From JAAYHV01 sp964400515 (GTDB lineage Bacteria > Bacillota > Clostridia > Peptostreptococcales > Anaerovoracaceae), in NCBI GenBank assembly GCA_964400515.1, contig CAYNTJ010000004.1, forward strand, positions 62,001 to 126,000: a DNA stretch of 64,000 nt, written 5' to 3'. This document shows positions 27,292 to 36,097 of this stretch, piece after piece. The position numbers were made by a program, and so were the translations under genes. Every line of letters begins with the position of its first letter. Position 1 is the first letter of the stretch. Under the pieces are notes generated by a model. That model worked only from the letters and a program-made list of their open reading frames with translations. It had not been told where the DNA came from and did not search any database.

Positions 27292-28251
27292 TCATAGCTG
27301 TTTTTGCTTTATTTTTTCAGTTTTCCATTTGGCCATTGGATGTTTTTCTAATCGTTTAATTATATCATTATCATCAAACAACAACTCGGGTAAATATTCA
27401 CCAGATTTAAAGCTTTCAATAAATTTTAATTCATCATCTGTCATACACATTAATTCATCGATAAACTTTTTAACTCCTATTAATGCATCGTCTAATATAA
27501 AAAGTTCCCCTTTTTTCAAAACCGGAACCAATTCTCTAAGTATACTATGTTGATTAAGTTTATTCGTGGCGAGTAAGCTAAAATTTCCTGTAATGCTTTC
27601 ACTGGTTAATACATGATAAAAAATTACAGCTTTTTTCAATTGTTCAAACGAATTATATGCTCTGTCTTCTGCTACGTACTTCCAAATGTCATATAAATCT
27701 CTAACTGCCGCTCTGTTATTTAGCGCATTAATTTTACTTCCATAAATTTCAATACTGTTTAATGCATTGACTCCACCATCTATTTCAAACTCATCGGTTA
27801 CTAACATTCTCGGCTTAGGTTCATATATATGAGCTCTCATCACATAGTTAATATCAACTTTAATGTGATCACTATTACCTCCTGTATTGATGTAATTGAA
27901 ATAATAAGAATCCGTAATAAAGGATTGTCTGTTATCTCTCTTTTTAATATAGCCTTGACGATGCATAAAAGTTAAAATCCTATTAGTTATCCTTTCACGA
28001 TCCATCTTCATCTGATCTATATCCGAATTGATTGTATAATCCAAGTCAATATCAACTGATAATCTCGGCAAGTCAAATTCCAATAAGTTTATCGCCGTAC
28101 CACCCTTAAGCGCCAGTTTATTCTTTAGAAACTCATCTTGATTGATAAATTCTAGTACATCTATCAATCTTAAAACTTTCTCATAAGTATCTCGATTGAA
28201 TTTAGACTTAACAGCTTTTTGGCTAATATAACTTTTATCATATATATTCAT
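27292..28251 (-). CDS. abiEii: AbiEii/AbiGii-type nucleotidyltransferase toxin
   Basis: AbiEii toxins are nucleotidyltransferases (type IV or VII toxin-antitoxin schemes) that block growth, and known homologues modify tRNA. The catalytic motif is LKGGTAINL followed by RLSVDIDLDY (GG...DxD), near residues 48-75, with a further KVDINYV region. 319 residues is usual. It overlaps the AbiEi-like gene by 14 bases. ATG 28251 is chosen over a GTG nine bases upstream. Its 3' end lies just 21 bases from the remnant sbcC tail. Confidence 0.9.
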   Translation of the reverse strand: MNIYDKSYISQKAVKSKFNRDTYEKVLRLIDVLEFINQDEFLKNKLALKGGTAINLLEFDLPRLSVDIDLDYTINSDIDQMKMDRERITNRILTFMHRQGYIKKRDNRQSFITDSYYFNYINTGGNSDHIKVDINYVMRAHIYEPKPRMLVTDEFEIDGGVNALNSIEIYGSKINALNNRAAVRDLYDIWKYVAEDRAYNSFEQLKKAVIFYHVLTSESITGNFSLLATNKLNQHSILRELVPVLKKGELFILDDALIGVKKFIDELMCMTDDELKFIESFKSGEYLPELLFDDNDIIKRLEKHPMAKWKTEKIKQKQL

Positions 28252-28990
28252 TAAATTCACCCATTAACAATTCATTTGGAATTACAAGATTCCATTTAGC
28301 ATTAAATATACCCTCATTGTTACTCGTTAAGTACCTTACACTATTCCCTGCATTTTTTAAACAAATCGAGAAAAATTCTTTATCAAACGACTCTCCTTTA
28401 TAATAATTCTCTATGAGATATCCCACCTTCTGATAAAGTACCTTTTTATTGTAAAGATTTAAATAAAATAATATTTTTTTTGCATCCATATAATCTATAG
28501 CTTCAGTTATTTTTATTAATTCCTCAATACCACCTATTTTAGTAATAAGATTTGCGCTGTCCACAAACGTCCTTTCAATATCAGTTACTCTTATGCCATT
28601 AGTGTTCTTATGTTTAACCACACCTTCCTCAACGACAGAATTAATATGTTTATATGTAATTCCGTTAAATTCAAATTCGTTGAATTGTTTTTCAGAAGAT
28701 ACATACATGATGTTATAAACCTGATTAACCAGTCCATAAAACTCAAATGCAGAATGATGCGAAACATAAGCTTTATCATTAATAGCTGTAGCAATCTGAT
28801 ATTTATTAGCTATAGTATCACCTGTAGATAGATCTATACATGTATATAAATCTTTCCTAATTCTAACAATATATTTCTTATTCATCATCCTAGTTATTAA
28901 CGAGGTGGCAGTACTTTCATTCCCTGTAATTTGAACAACATCTCCTAAATTAAAGGTAATAAATTTTATTAGTTTATCATACGTCTTCAT
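28238..28990 (-). CDS. abiEi: AbiEi-family antitoxin/regulator
   Basis: The N-terminal winged-helix region (MKTYDKLIKFITFNLGDVVQITGNESTATSLITRMMNKKYIVRIRKDLYTCID) matches AbiEi antitoxins, which repress their own operon. The middle part has the family pattern YVSHHSAFEFYGL and ERTFVDSANL. About 250 residues. The start is uncertain: ATG 28990 has only a weak ribosome site, while a TTG at 29032 is also in frame. A promoter lies at 29060-29087. Confidence 0.85.
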   Translation of the reverse strand: MKTYDKLIKFITFNLGDVVQITGNESTATSLITRMMNKKYIVRIRKDLYTCIDLSTGDTIANKYQIATAINDKAYVSHHSAFEFYGLVNQVYNIMYVSSEKQFNEFEFNGITYKHINSVVEEGVVKHKNTNGIRVTDIERTFVDSANLITKIGGIEELIKITEAIDYMDAKKILFYLNLYNKKVLYQKVGYLIENYYKGESFDKEFFSICLKNAGNSVRYLTSNNEGIFNAKWNLVIPNELLMGEFNEYI

Positions 28991-29053
28991 AGTAACTTTA
29001 ATTTCACTCCTATCTTGCTTAAAAACAGGCAATATCGACCAGTTTTTAAAGCT

Positions 29054-29214
29054 ACTTTAATTATACATCAATTTTGCTTTTTTTCAAGCAATTTCAAGCA
29101 AATTTTAAAGTTAAAATTATTCTACTATTTAATAAACTATTTCCACCTTACTTCCATTGCTCTGTTCTTTAGTTACCACAATCTGTTTTTCAATCTTCTC
29201 CTTAAGCTCACCCA
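29054..29214 (-). repeat. Direct repeat, right copy: intact sbcC end plus abiE promoter region
   Basis: This copy holds the functional last residues and stop of sbcC and about 75 bases beyond, including the promoter of the AbiE operon. It pairs with 27111-27270. Confidence 0.9.
29060..29101 (-). promoter_or_regulatory. abiE promoter with tandem 10-base repeat
   Basis: On the minus strand TTGAAA (29082-29087) and TATAAT (29060-29065) are 16 bases apart. The 10-mer TTGCTTGAAA occurs twice in tandem (29082-29101), overlapping the -35 box, and may be bound by the AbiEi protein. Confidence 0.6.
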
Positions 29215-31894
29215 CATGGGATATTATTCCTACTAAGCGGTTACCCTCAGTAAGCCCCGCTAGAGCCCTTATGGCTTGCTGAAGAGACTCTTCATCTAAG
29301 GATCCAAAGCCTTCATCCACAAACATAGTATCTAAGCGTATACCTCCTGCAGAAGACTGAATCTCATCGGATAAACCTAGCGCCAAGGATAAGGAAGCCT
29401 TAAAGGATTCACCACCGGATAACGTCTTAACGCTTCGCTCACTGCCGTTATAGTGGTCAATTACATCCAGTTCAAGTCCGCTTTGACTCCTGTTATTACC
29501 AGCGACTTTTCTTCTCTTTAATTCATACTGCCCGCCGGACATAACCATAAACCTTGTATTTGCCCTGGCAATTATCCTGTCAAAGTAATTGGTCTGAATA
29601 TATGTTTCCAGCATAATCTTTTCCTTACCGCTAATACTGCCATTGGCAGTATTAGATAAAGCCCTTACTATTTTTAGCTTATCTTCCAAAACTCCAATAT
29701 CCTTTGACTTCATGTTAATATTCCCAAGTGCCTTGCTATTAGTAAATAATCTATTACTAATTTTACTTATACTATGGGATATTTCTTCTTTTCTTTTCTC
29801 AAGTTCTTTCTTCTCATTTAGTAATGCTTCTTTATCTATTTCATCGGCATTTTCAAGCCTTTTATTAAGCTCCGTAATTCTGCCATCTAAGGAGGTGATT
29901 TCCCTTTGACAATCCAAGAATTTCCTTTCAGAAGCATCCAAAGCTTCCTTCATTCTTCTGATTTCATCAGAAAGTTCATTTATAACCTTTTCCGCAGCAT
30001 CTTTACTGTCATATTTAAGATTCTTCTTAAGACCTTCTATCTGTTTGGAAAGCTCTTCTTTTCTAACTCCAATTGAAGTAAGCCTTCCCTTAATCTCATC
30101 AATAGATTCTTCAAGCTCAGATAATTTCTTTTCTTCGCTAGGAATTAGCCCTTCAATTTCATTCTTTCTTTTAATCCTTCCCTCTTCAATACTAACCCTA
30201 TCCTTTAGTTCATTAATCCTATCTGTACTATCCTTAATACCCGATAATATCCTTTCCTTAGCATCATTAAGAGAGCATTCACCTAATAGCTCCTTTAAAT
30301 CCCTTTCAAACCTCCCTTTTAAACCATCACATTCCGTTTTTAATGAGCCACTCTTAAGTCTAAGATTATCAGCTGCTTCCTTTGCCTTATCATAGTTTCC
30401 CTTAGATATCTTTAAATCAGCTTCACTAGGTGCCTCTTTAGACTTTATGGCAATTAAAGGATGAGATGTAGAACCACATACAGGGCAAGGCACACCATCA
30501 ACTAAGGTATCCGCAAGAATACCCGCCTGCTCATCCAAAAATGCCCTGTTCATATTCTCATATATCGCTCTTAAGGCAGTTTCCCCCTTAGACGCTGCTT
30601 CATAATCTTCTAAGCTTTCCTTGTATTCCTTTACCTTATCTGAAAGCTTTATCAATTCAACTTTAAGTTCATTTAGTTCAGTTAATCTTTTTTCTTCCTT
30701 TTCCTTATCAGAATTAATCTTAGCCAGTACTTCCCCGGCATCAAGTAAAGACTTTAGTTCTTCCTTAATATCAGATATTTCCTTGCTTAATTTAGAAGTA
30801 ATCTCATTAGCATTATCTAAGCTTTTCTTATCGGCATTAAGGGATATATTAAGATCATTAAAACCTTTTTCCATCTTATCAAGTTCATCATAGCTATCCA
30901 GTTCTTTTTTAATTAACGCAATCCTATTTCCCAGTTCCTCACGATTAGCTTCCTTGGCCTTTTCGTCTTCATAGCTTTTCTTAAGTATCTTAAGAGACTC
31001 TAACATATCATCTCTTTTTTCCACAGAATCATTAAAGCTCTTTTTATCAGCCTCAATGTCCTCTGCTTTTTGAAGTCTGCTATTTACCCCTTCAATATTC
31101 TTTTCGGTAACCTTTAGCTCATCATTTAGCTTGTCATTACTTTTCTTATCCTTATCAATTAATCTGTTAATTAAATCAATAACATCAGATATATCCAAAT
31201 AACCATTCCTTACTTCATTTAATTCAACGGATAAAACATCATCTTCATCACAAACTATTCCCAAGATATATTGATTTAAGCTGTTCTTTGCATCATCATA
31301 TTCCCTGTTAACTACACTAAGTTCACTTTTTAGTTTTTCTTGTAATACTCTGTATTTCCCCGTATTAAATATCCTTCTGAATATCTCCTGTCTATCCTTA
31401 GTATCAGCTAGTAATAGCTTTAAAAAATCTCCCTGGGCAATCATAGCTATCTGGGAAAACTGATTTCTATCAATGCCCATGATTTCAATTATAGCTTTAT
31501 TAACTTCATTTTGTTTAGTTACTACATTGCCATCAGGCATTGTTAACTCAGCCTCAGCCTTTTGAGTAGTAACTCCATCACCGCTTTTTTTAGGTCTTTC
31601 ATATTCAGGGTTACGCTTAACCCTATATATCTTACCTCCATACAAAAATTCCAGTTCCACTTCAGTGGGAACATCCTCTTCAGCATATTTAGATCTAAGC
31701 ATGGAAGGTTCTCTGTTAGCTCCACTGGCTTCTCCGTAAAGGGCATAGGTAATGGCATCAAATATAGTGGTCTTACCGGCTCCGGTATCTCCCGTAATTA
31801 AATACAGACCTTTGCTACCTAGTTTATCCATATCAATATTAACTCTGCCGGCATATGGTCCAAAGGCAGATACATTAAGTTTTATAGGTCTCAT
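29129..31894 (-). CDS. sbcC: Exonuclease SbcC, SMC-like ATPase
   Basis: SbcC with SbcD forms the nuclease that opens DNA hairpins and processes breaks. Walker A is TGDTGAGKTT near residue 33; two long coiled-coil arms flank the zinc hook CPVC; near the C-terminus are the ABC signature LSGGESFKASLSLALGLSD and Walker B MFVDEGFGSLDEES. The start at 31894 overlaps the sbcD stop as ATGA, with GGAGG upstream. 921 residues is normal. The final 17 codons are duplicated at 27184-27270 beyond the AbiE genes. Confidence 0.96.
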   Translation of the reverse strand: MRPIKLNVSAFGPYAGRVNIDMDKLGSKGLYLITGDTGAGKTTIFDAITYALYGEASGANREPSMLRSKYAEEDVPTEVELEFLYGGKIYRVKRNPEYERPKKSGDGVTTQKAEAELTMPDGNVVTKQNEVNKAIIEIMGIDRNQFSQIAMIAQGDFLKLLLADTKDRQEIFRRIFNTGKYRVLQEKLKSELSVVNREYDDAKNSLNQYILGIVCDEDDVLSVELNEVRNGYLDISDVIDLINRLIDKDKKSNDKLNDELKVTEKNIEGVNSRLQKAEDIEADKKSFNDSVEKRDDMLESLKILKKSYEDEKAKEANREELGNRIALIKKELDSYDELDKMEKGFNDLNISLNADKKSLDNANEITSKLSKEISDIKEELKSLLDAGEVLAKINSDKEKEEKRLTELNELKVELIKLSDKVKEYKESLEDYEAASKGETALRAIYENMNRAFLDEQAGILADTLVDGVPCPVCGSTSHPLIAIKSKEAPSEADLKISKGNYDKAKEAADNLRLKSGSLKTECDGLKGRFERDLKELLGECSLNDAKERILSGIKDSTDRINELKDRVSIEEGRIKRKNEIEGLIPSEEKKLSELEESIDEIKGRLTSIGVRKEELSKQIEGLKKNLKYDSKDAAEKVINELSDEIRRMKEALDASERKFLDCQREITSLDGRITELNKRLENADEIDKEALLNEKKELEKRKEEISHSISKISNRLFTNSKALGNINMKSKDIGVLEDKLKIVRALSNTANGSISGKEKIMLETYIQTNYFDRIIARANTRFMVMSGGQYELKRRKVAGNNRSQSGLELDVIDHYNGSERSVKTLSGGESFKASLSLALGLSDEIQSSAGGIRLDTMFVDEGFGSLDEESLQQAIRALAGLTEGNRLVGIISHVGELKEKIEKQIVVTKEQSNGSKVEIVY

Positions 31895-33030
31895 TCTTTG
31901 TCCTCCCAAATACCTTCGATTAATTCTTCCATTAGCTTCTTTTGCTCATCATTCATATCCTGGTTATTTTGCTTCTCATAAAACTCAGAAAAGAGATCCA
32001 TGGGAGATTTACTCTCCACAGAATCAGCTTCAATATATTGCATACTGCTTCTGGTCCTTAAGTTATCATAATCAAGCTTCATAATATTAGGATATATAAC
32101 CCTTAGCTTAGCAAGGGCATCAGGAATGTCCTCTTCGTCCGTTAAGGTTATATGTACATAGTCATGGACATTAGTCCCTTCATAGTTTTCTTTGTTAGTA
32201 ATCTCCATGTAGGTTCCCCTAAGTTCCCTCATATCCCTACTTGGAATTAGGGGAATGTACTTAAGATTAACCTGACCCTTATCAAGTAGCTCAAGTACCG
32301 TAACAGATTTCTCGTGCTTGGCTTCAGAAAAGGAATACTTTAAAGGAGTACCGCAGTATCTGATGGTTTCCCTTCCGATATTTTGAGGACCATGAATGTG
32401 GCCAAGGGCCACATAGTCAAAGTCGGAAAATACATTAGCATCCACATTATCAGAACCACCAACGGATATATCTTCAGATTCCGAGCGGCTAGCTCCCGTA
32501 ACAAACTGATGAGTAATTAATACATTCCTATTCTTATCATTTAGCTTAACCCTATCAATTAATCCAACTTTAATGGCATCAGTATATGATGATATCTCTT
32601 CATCGGGATAATACCTTCTTACATGGGCAGGTTTAATAAAGGGCAGCATGTAAATATCCACAGTGCCATAATTATCATCAAAGGATACCTTCTGTGCAGT
32701 GCCATCATATACATTGGACATGTATATACCACTGCTACAAAATACCCGAGACCCAAAGGATATTCTTTCGGGAGAGTCATGATTACCACTTATTACATAA
32801 ACCTGAAGCTTCCTCTTAGATAAGCGGTATATAAAGTCATCAAATAACCTAACCGCTTCCCCGGAAGGCACAGATTTATCATATACATCGCCTGCAATTA
32901 TTACTCCATCCGGTAGCTCATTATCAATTATCTCTATTATCTTAAGCAGTATCTCTTCCTGGTCCTTAAGCATAGAAAACTCATTAACACGCTTTCCAAT
33001 ATGTAAGTCCGATAAGTGAATTAGTTTCAT
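31891..33030 (-). CDS. sbcD: Exonuclease subunit SbcD
   Basis: A calcineurin-like phosphodiesterase of Mre11 type with the full motif set: HLSDLHIGK, GDVYDK, SGNHDSPER, ITHQF and GHIHGPQ, which bind two Mn2+ ions. The C-terminal domain (from about 280) is the SbcC-docking part. 379 residues. It starts the sbcDC operon and overlaps sbcC by four bases; GGAGG precedes its ATG. Confidence 0.96.
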   Translation of the reverse strand: MKLIHLSDLHIGKRVNEFSMLKDQEEILLKIIEIIDNELPDGVIIAGDVYDKSVPSGEAVRLFDDFIYRLSKRKLQVYVISGNHDSPERISFGSRVFCSSGIYMSNVYDGTAQKVSFDDNYGTVDIYMLPFIKPAHVRRYYPDEEISSYTDAIKVGLIDRVKLNDKNRNVLITHQFVTGASRSESEDISVGGSDNVDANVFSDFDYVALGHIHGPQNIGRETIRYCGTPLKYSFSEAKHEKSVTVLELLDKGQVNLKYIPLIPSRDMRELRGTYMEITNKENYEGTNVHDYVHITLTDEEDIPDALAKLRVIYPNIMKLDYDNLRTRSSMQYIEADSVESKSPMDLFSEFYEKQNNQDMNDEQKKLMEELIEGIWEDKE

Positions 33031-33073
33031 GGTGTCCTCCTAAATTAAAATATATCTAGCACAATAAATAATT

Positions 33074-33745
33074 CTATCTATCCCTATTTCCTCTTAAAAA
33101 TGAATCAACTGTATCCCAACCAGCCTTATAATCATAAAACTGAGCTGACTTTAATTGTCTACTTATTGTTGATTGTTCTAATCCACGTAATGTAGCCGTT
33201 TCATATTGATTTTGATTGTTAGAAAGATGAGTATATATGGTCTTCTTCTGTGCTACAGTCCACTTACTCTTTATGGCAGTACAAAGTGACAAAATTGAAT
33301 TCAGCAGTTCGTCTATTTCAACTTCTTCCCCAGATTCAATCATAACATTAGATTGGTTTTGCTTATTTTTTTGGTTTTTTTCCTTGAGCGATTCAACCAT
33401 TTTCCTTGCACGTTGGTACGCAGTACCATCCACTTGCAAGGAATTTTTGAAATTTCTCTCCGTATCTATACTACCTATTCCTATTCCAAACCGTATAGAA
33501 ATTGGGTCCATTAAACTTTCTAAATCACTAATTATTTGCATCACATTTTCTCGAGTCCTCAACAATCCCTGAAATTCATCTCCCAACGATATTGTAAATT
33601 CAGCCGCTAGATCATATTTATCATTTATTGTCTCTAATGATGCTATTAGTTTCTTTTGGGTTACTTTTCTGTCTGTAATTTTTCTAGAGTTAATTATATC
33701 TCCAATAATTACTATATATTCTTCATCTGTATATTCATATATCAT
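33074..33745 (-). CDS. SatD family protein
   Basis: The N-terminus YIVIIGDIINSRKITDR is the SatD signature, followed by FTISLGDEFQGLL, IRFGIGIGSI, and the C-terminal TIYTHLSNNQNQYETATLRGLEQSTISRQLKSA, which reads like a helix-turn-helix. SatD was first described in the secretion and acid tolerance locus of Streptococcus; its function is not established. The GDIINSR and SLGDEFQ parts resemble nucleotide-cyclase-like folds, but the match is weak. Start at 33745 with GGAGG upstream; 223 residues. Confidence 0.8.
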   Translation of the reverse strand: MIYEYTDEEYIVIIGDIINSRKITDRKVTQKKLIASLETINDKYDLAAEFTISLGDEFQGLLRTRENVMQIISDLESLMDPISIRFGIGIGSIDTERNFKNSLQVDGTAYQRARKMVESLKEKNQKNKQNQSNVMIESGEEVEIDELLNSILSLCTAIKSKWTVAQKKTIYTHLSNNQNQYETATLRGLEQSTISRQLKSAQFYDYKAGWDTVDSFLRGNRDR

Positions 33746-33806
33746 ATTGGTACCTCCAATAATATTGTACCACAATAAATGTATTTCAAGACGCATTATT
33801 CAAATT

Positions 33807-33855
33807 AATGCATTATATTATACATTAACTTAATTGATGTATAATATAATGCATT
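33807..33855. repeat. Perfect 19-bp inverted repeat upstream of the SatD gene
   Basis: AATGCATTATATTATACAT (33807-33825) is repeated as its exact complement at 33837-33855, with 11 bases between. It lies 62-110 bases upstream of the SatD start on the minus strand. It could be an operator or cruciform, and the 323-base spacer 33746-34068 holds no gene. Confidence 0.75.
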
Positions 33856-34014
33856 TTCTTATTACTCATAATTAATTCAAATAATCAATATCCTCAAGTA
33901 TTATCACAATTATATCACTGCTTAGCATAATAAAATGTGTACTCTTTCCCATTAACCCAAAGTACAGGTTTAATTTTTCAATCAAGTTATTTTTATTTAT
34001 TCAAACTAAAAAGT

Positions 34015-34057
34015 CCTTAAGATAGACAGTTTTACCTTTTCATTGTCTATCTTAAGG
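34015..34057 (-). terminator. Terminator of the PASTA gene
   Basis: CCTTAAGATAGACA (34015-34028) and its complement at 34044-34057 make a perfect 14-bp stem with a 15-base loop; on the minus strand GGACTTTTTAG follows. It lies 12 bases beyond the PASTA gene stop. Confidence 0.85.
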
Positions 34058-34068
34058 GAATTAAATAA

Positions 34069-34821
34069 TTAATCTTCCTTTTTATCCAAATTGGTTACTT
34101 TCTTTTTGAATGGCTTTTTAATATTTTTTGTGACTACATGAGATGCATCAGCTGCCCCTGTACAAATCCATTTATTTATATCTTTGGGGACTTTACCTAC
34201 TTTATCTATTTTATCTTGCCTATCCTTTTCTTTTTTATCTTTTATAGCTTTACTCTCTAAAATAACTTCTTCATTAACATAATATAGCCAAACCCGATCG
34301 CCCGTTTTAAGTTTTGAACCAATTCTACGATTATTGGGACGCATCATTCTAGTAACCTGATTATCTTCTACACTAGCGAATCGTAAGCTAGGTATTTCTA
34401 GTTTTGTAGTGACTTTCAAACCTAAACACGCAAGATCTTCTCGTGCTTCATAAAGATTAAGCCCAACAACTTCTGGAGTTTTAAATTCTTTGATTTCCTT
34501 CGCTAGCAACTCTTTGCTCTTATCAATTACTTCTTGAGTTAGATAGTATACTTTTACTATAGTTTTAGGGTTAACCTTTGAACCGAATCTTGGTTCAGAA
34601 GACATCACATCATTTACACTTTCATCTGCATAAGCCAAACTAGGATTTGAAATAGCAGCTACCGGGGACAAATCAAGTTCGTCTTTTAGAATACGTAACG
34701 CATCTTCGATATCAACATCTTTTAAATCAGGTATTTTAACAAGATTTTTTTGCTTCTCTAAAAGTTCTGTTCCCATTTTTGATCCAAATTCCAAAGCATC
34801 CGGAGCAATCATGCTAGCCAC
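34069..34821 (-). CDS. PASTA-domain protein, 5' end possibly truncated by the IS
   Basis: Two PASTA-like units are visible (IPDLKDVDIEDALRIL... NPKTIVKVYYLT, and TPEVVGLNLYEAREDLACLGLKV... GDRVWLYYV), followed by a lysine-rich tail. There is no kinase domain and no signal peptide or membrane segment, unlike PASTA kinases and penicillin-binding proteins. The open frame starts with GTG at 34821 (ATG at 34812); no good ribosome site is upstream, an in-frame TAA lies nine codons before the ATG, and the IS boundary is 17 bases from the GTG. So it may be a 5'-truncated gene. Role unknown. Confidence 0.65.
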   Translation of the reverse strand: MASMIAPDALEFGSKMGTELLEKQKNLVKIPDLKDVDIEDALRILKDELDLSPVAAISNPSLAYADESVNDVMSSEPRFGSKVNPKTIVKVYYLTQEVIDKSKELLAKEIKEFKTPEVVGLNLYEAREDLACLGLKVTTKLEIPSLRFASVEDNQVTRMMRPNNRRIGSKLKTGDRVWLYYVNEEVILESKAIKDKKEKDRQDKIDKVGKVPKDINKWICTGAADASHVVTKNIKKPFKKKVTNLDKKED

Positions 34822-34912
34822 AACTTTCCCACTCTGATGTTAGTATATAACTGTAGACACGAAAAGTTGAACAACTCATAATAATATTAATGAAGAAAAG
34901 GAGTTGTTCAAC

Positions 34913-35190
34913 ATGGCTAAAAACCAAAAAAGTATACACCGGAATTTAAGCAACAATTAGTTGACTTATATAATACTGGTAATTATTCATTCACTCAATT
35001 AGAAAGTGAATATGGCGTTGCAAAATCTACTATTTCAGGATGGGTTAAAAATCTATCCCCAATTAAAGTTTCTCCTACAGAAACAATCTCTATGAAAGAC
35101 TACAAAGCTCTCCAAAAGAAAAATAAAGAGCTTCAAATTGAGAATAAAATATTAAAAAAAGCTACCGCCATATTCGCAAAAAATCAATAG
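34913..35190 (+). pseudogene. IS3 orfA, frameshifted near the start
   Basis: The ATG at 34913 (AAAGGAG upstream) gives MAKNQKSIHRNLSNN then a stop. Adding one A to the 6-A run at 34926-34931 restores a normal OrfA: a KYTPEFKQQLVDLY helix-turn-helix followed by YGVAKSTISGWVKN and a leucine-zipper-like tail, ending at TAG 35188. So a 1-base deletion, or an assembly error in the homopolymer, breaks the gene. The start of the good frame lacks any start codon. Confidence 0.75.
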
Positions 35191-36059
35191 AGGAATACGT
35201 TACTTTTATCAATTCGAATCTACACTTATATACTGTTAAAAATATGTGCAATGCCTTGAAATTTCCTAGAAGTACTTACTATAAGGCTTTGATTAGTGAA
35301 CCATCAAATAAGCAAATGGAATATGAAAAATTTAGCAGGCAGGTAATTGATAAATTCAATGAATACAAGCAACGCTATGGTGCTGTTAAACTTCAAAGAG
35401 CTCTTACTAGTGAAGGCATTGAATGTAGTGTTAAACGCGTTCAACGACATATGGTAAGAAATGGTCTCCATTCTGTCGTTGTCAAGAAATATAAGCATCA
35501 CTCCAGTAAGAATGAAATACCTGAAAAAGAGAATATATTAAACAGAAATTTTAAAACAACTACGATTAACCAAAAGTGGTGTACTGATATAACTTATATA
35601 TATGTTCTGAAAGAAGGGTGGACATATCTAGCCTCTGTAATGGATTTGCATACTCGTAAAATGATAGGTTATGCATATGGAACTGAAATAACAGCTGAAC
35701 TTGCAAAAAGGGCTGTAAAAAATGCTTGCCTTAACGTTCAAGATACAAAAGGAATTATTCTTCATAGTGATTTAGGCACTCAATATACAAGTAGGTTATT
35801 TGAGAATTATATTGATAAGAAGAATATGATACATTCCTTTAGCCGCAAGGGAAATCCATACGATAATGCCTGTATTGAATCATTTCATTCAGTGTTAAAG
35901 AAAGAAGAAATATATAGGCATACATACAAAGATTTCAATGAAGCAAGTTTAGCTATCTTTGAATATATCGAGTCCTGGTACAACAGAATTAGGATTCATG
36001 GTAGCATTGATTATATGACGCCACAGCAAAAGGAAGATGAGGCATTATGCGCTGCATAA
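35178..36059 (+). CDS. IS3 orfB transposase (DDE integrase core)
   Basis: Open in the -1 frame relative to orfA. The heptamer A_AAA_AAT at 35178-35184 in the orfA end is a canonical -1 frameshift site; a separate ATG is at 35244. HTH_21-like region QRYGAVKLQRALTSEGI and the rve core with the DDE set (WCTDITYIY, HSDLGTQYTS, NACIESFHSVLKKEE) are intact. The C-terminal YNRIRIHGSIDYMTPQQ is typical. Because orfA is broken, fusion transposase is not made unless the frame is restored. Confidence 0.88.
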   Translation, partial: KKSIEEYVTFINSNLHLYTVKNMCNALKFPRSTYYKALISEPSNKQMEYEKFSRQVIDKFNEYKQRYGAVKLQRALTSEGIECSVKRVQRHMVRNGLHSVVVKKYKHHSSKNEIPEKENILNRNFKTTTINQKWCTDITYIYVLKEGWTYLASVMDLHTRKMIGYAYGTEITAELAKRAVKNACLNVQDTKGIILHSDLGTQYTSRLFENYIDKKNMIHSFSRKGNPYDNACIESFHSVLKKEEIYRHTYKDFNEASLAIFEYIESWYNRIRIHGSIDYMTPQQKEDEALCAA

Positions 36060-36097
36060 TTTTGTTCAACTTTTTGTGTCTAAAGTATTGACATTGG

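Larger units (their letters stand above)
34838..36093 (+). mobile_element. IS3-family insertion sequence (IS150-like)
   Basis: A 25-base imperfect terminal repeat (2 mismatches; core AGACACGAAAAGTTGAACAA on the left, AGACACAAAAAGTTGAACAA on the right) is seen at 34850-34874 and 36062-36086. Between the ends lie an HTH orfA and an integrase-domain orfB in overlapping -1 frames. The outer limits are approximate and no target duplication is obvious. The right end abuts a relaxase remnant. Confidence 0.8.

Noticed and set aside
29129..31894. Coiled-coil repeats of sbcC as tandem repeats or a novel structural element
   Set aside because: Charged heptads are normal for the SbcC arms around the CPVC hook.
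34838..36093. Target-site duplication flanking the IS
   Set aside because: No 3-4 base duplication is clear on the two sides; the element limits are uncertain and a deletion beside the IS is likely.
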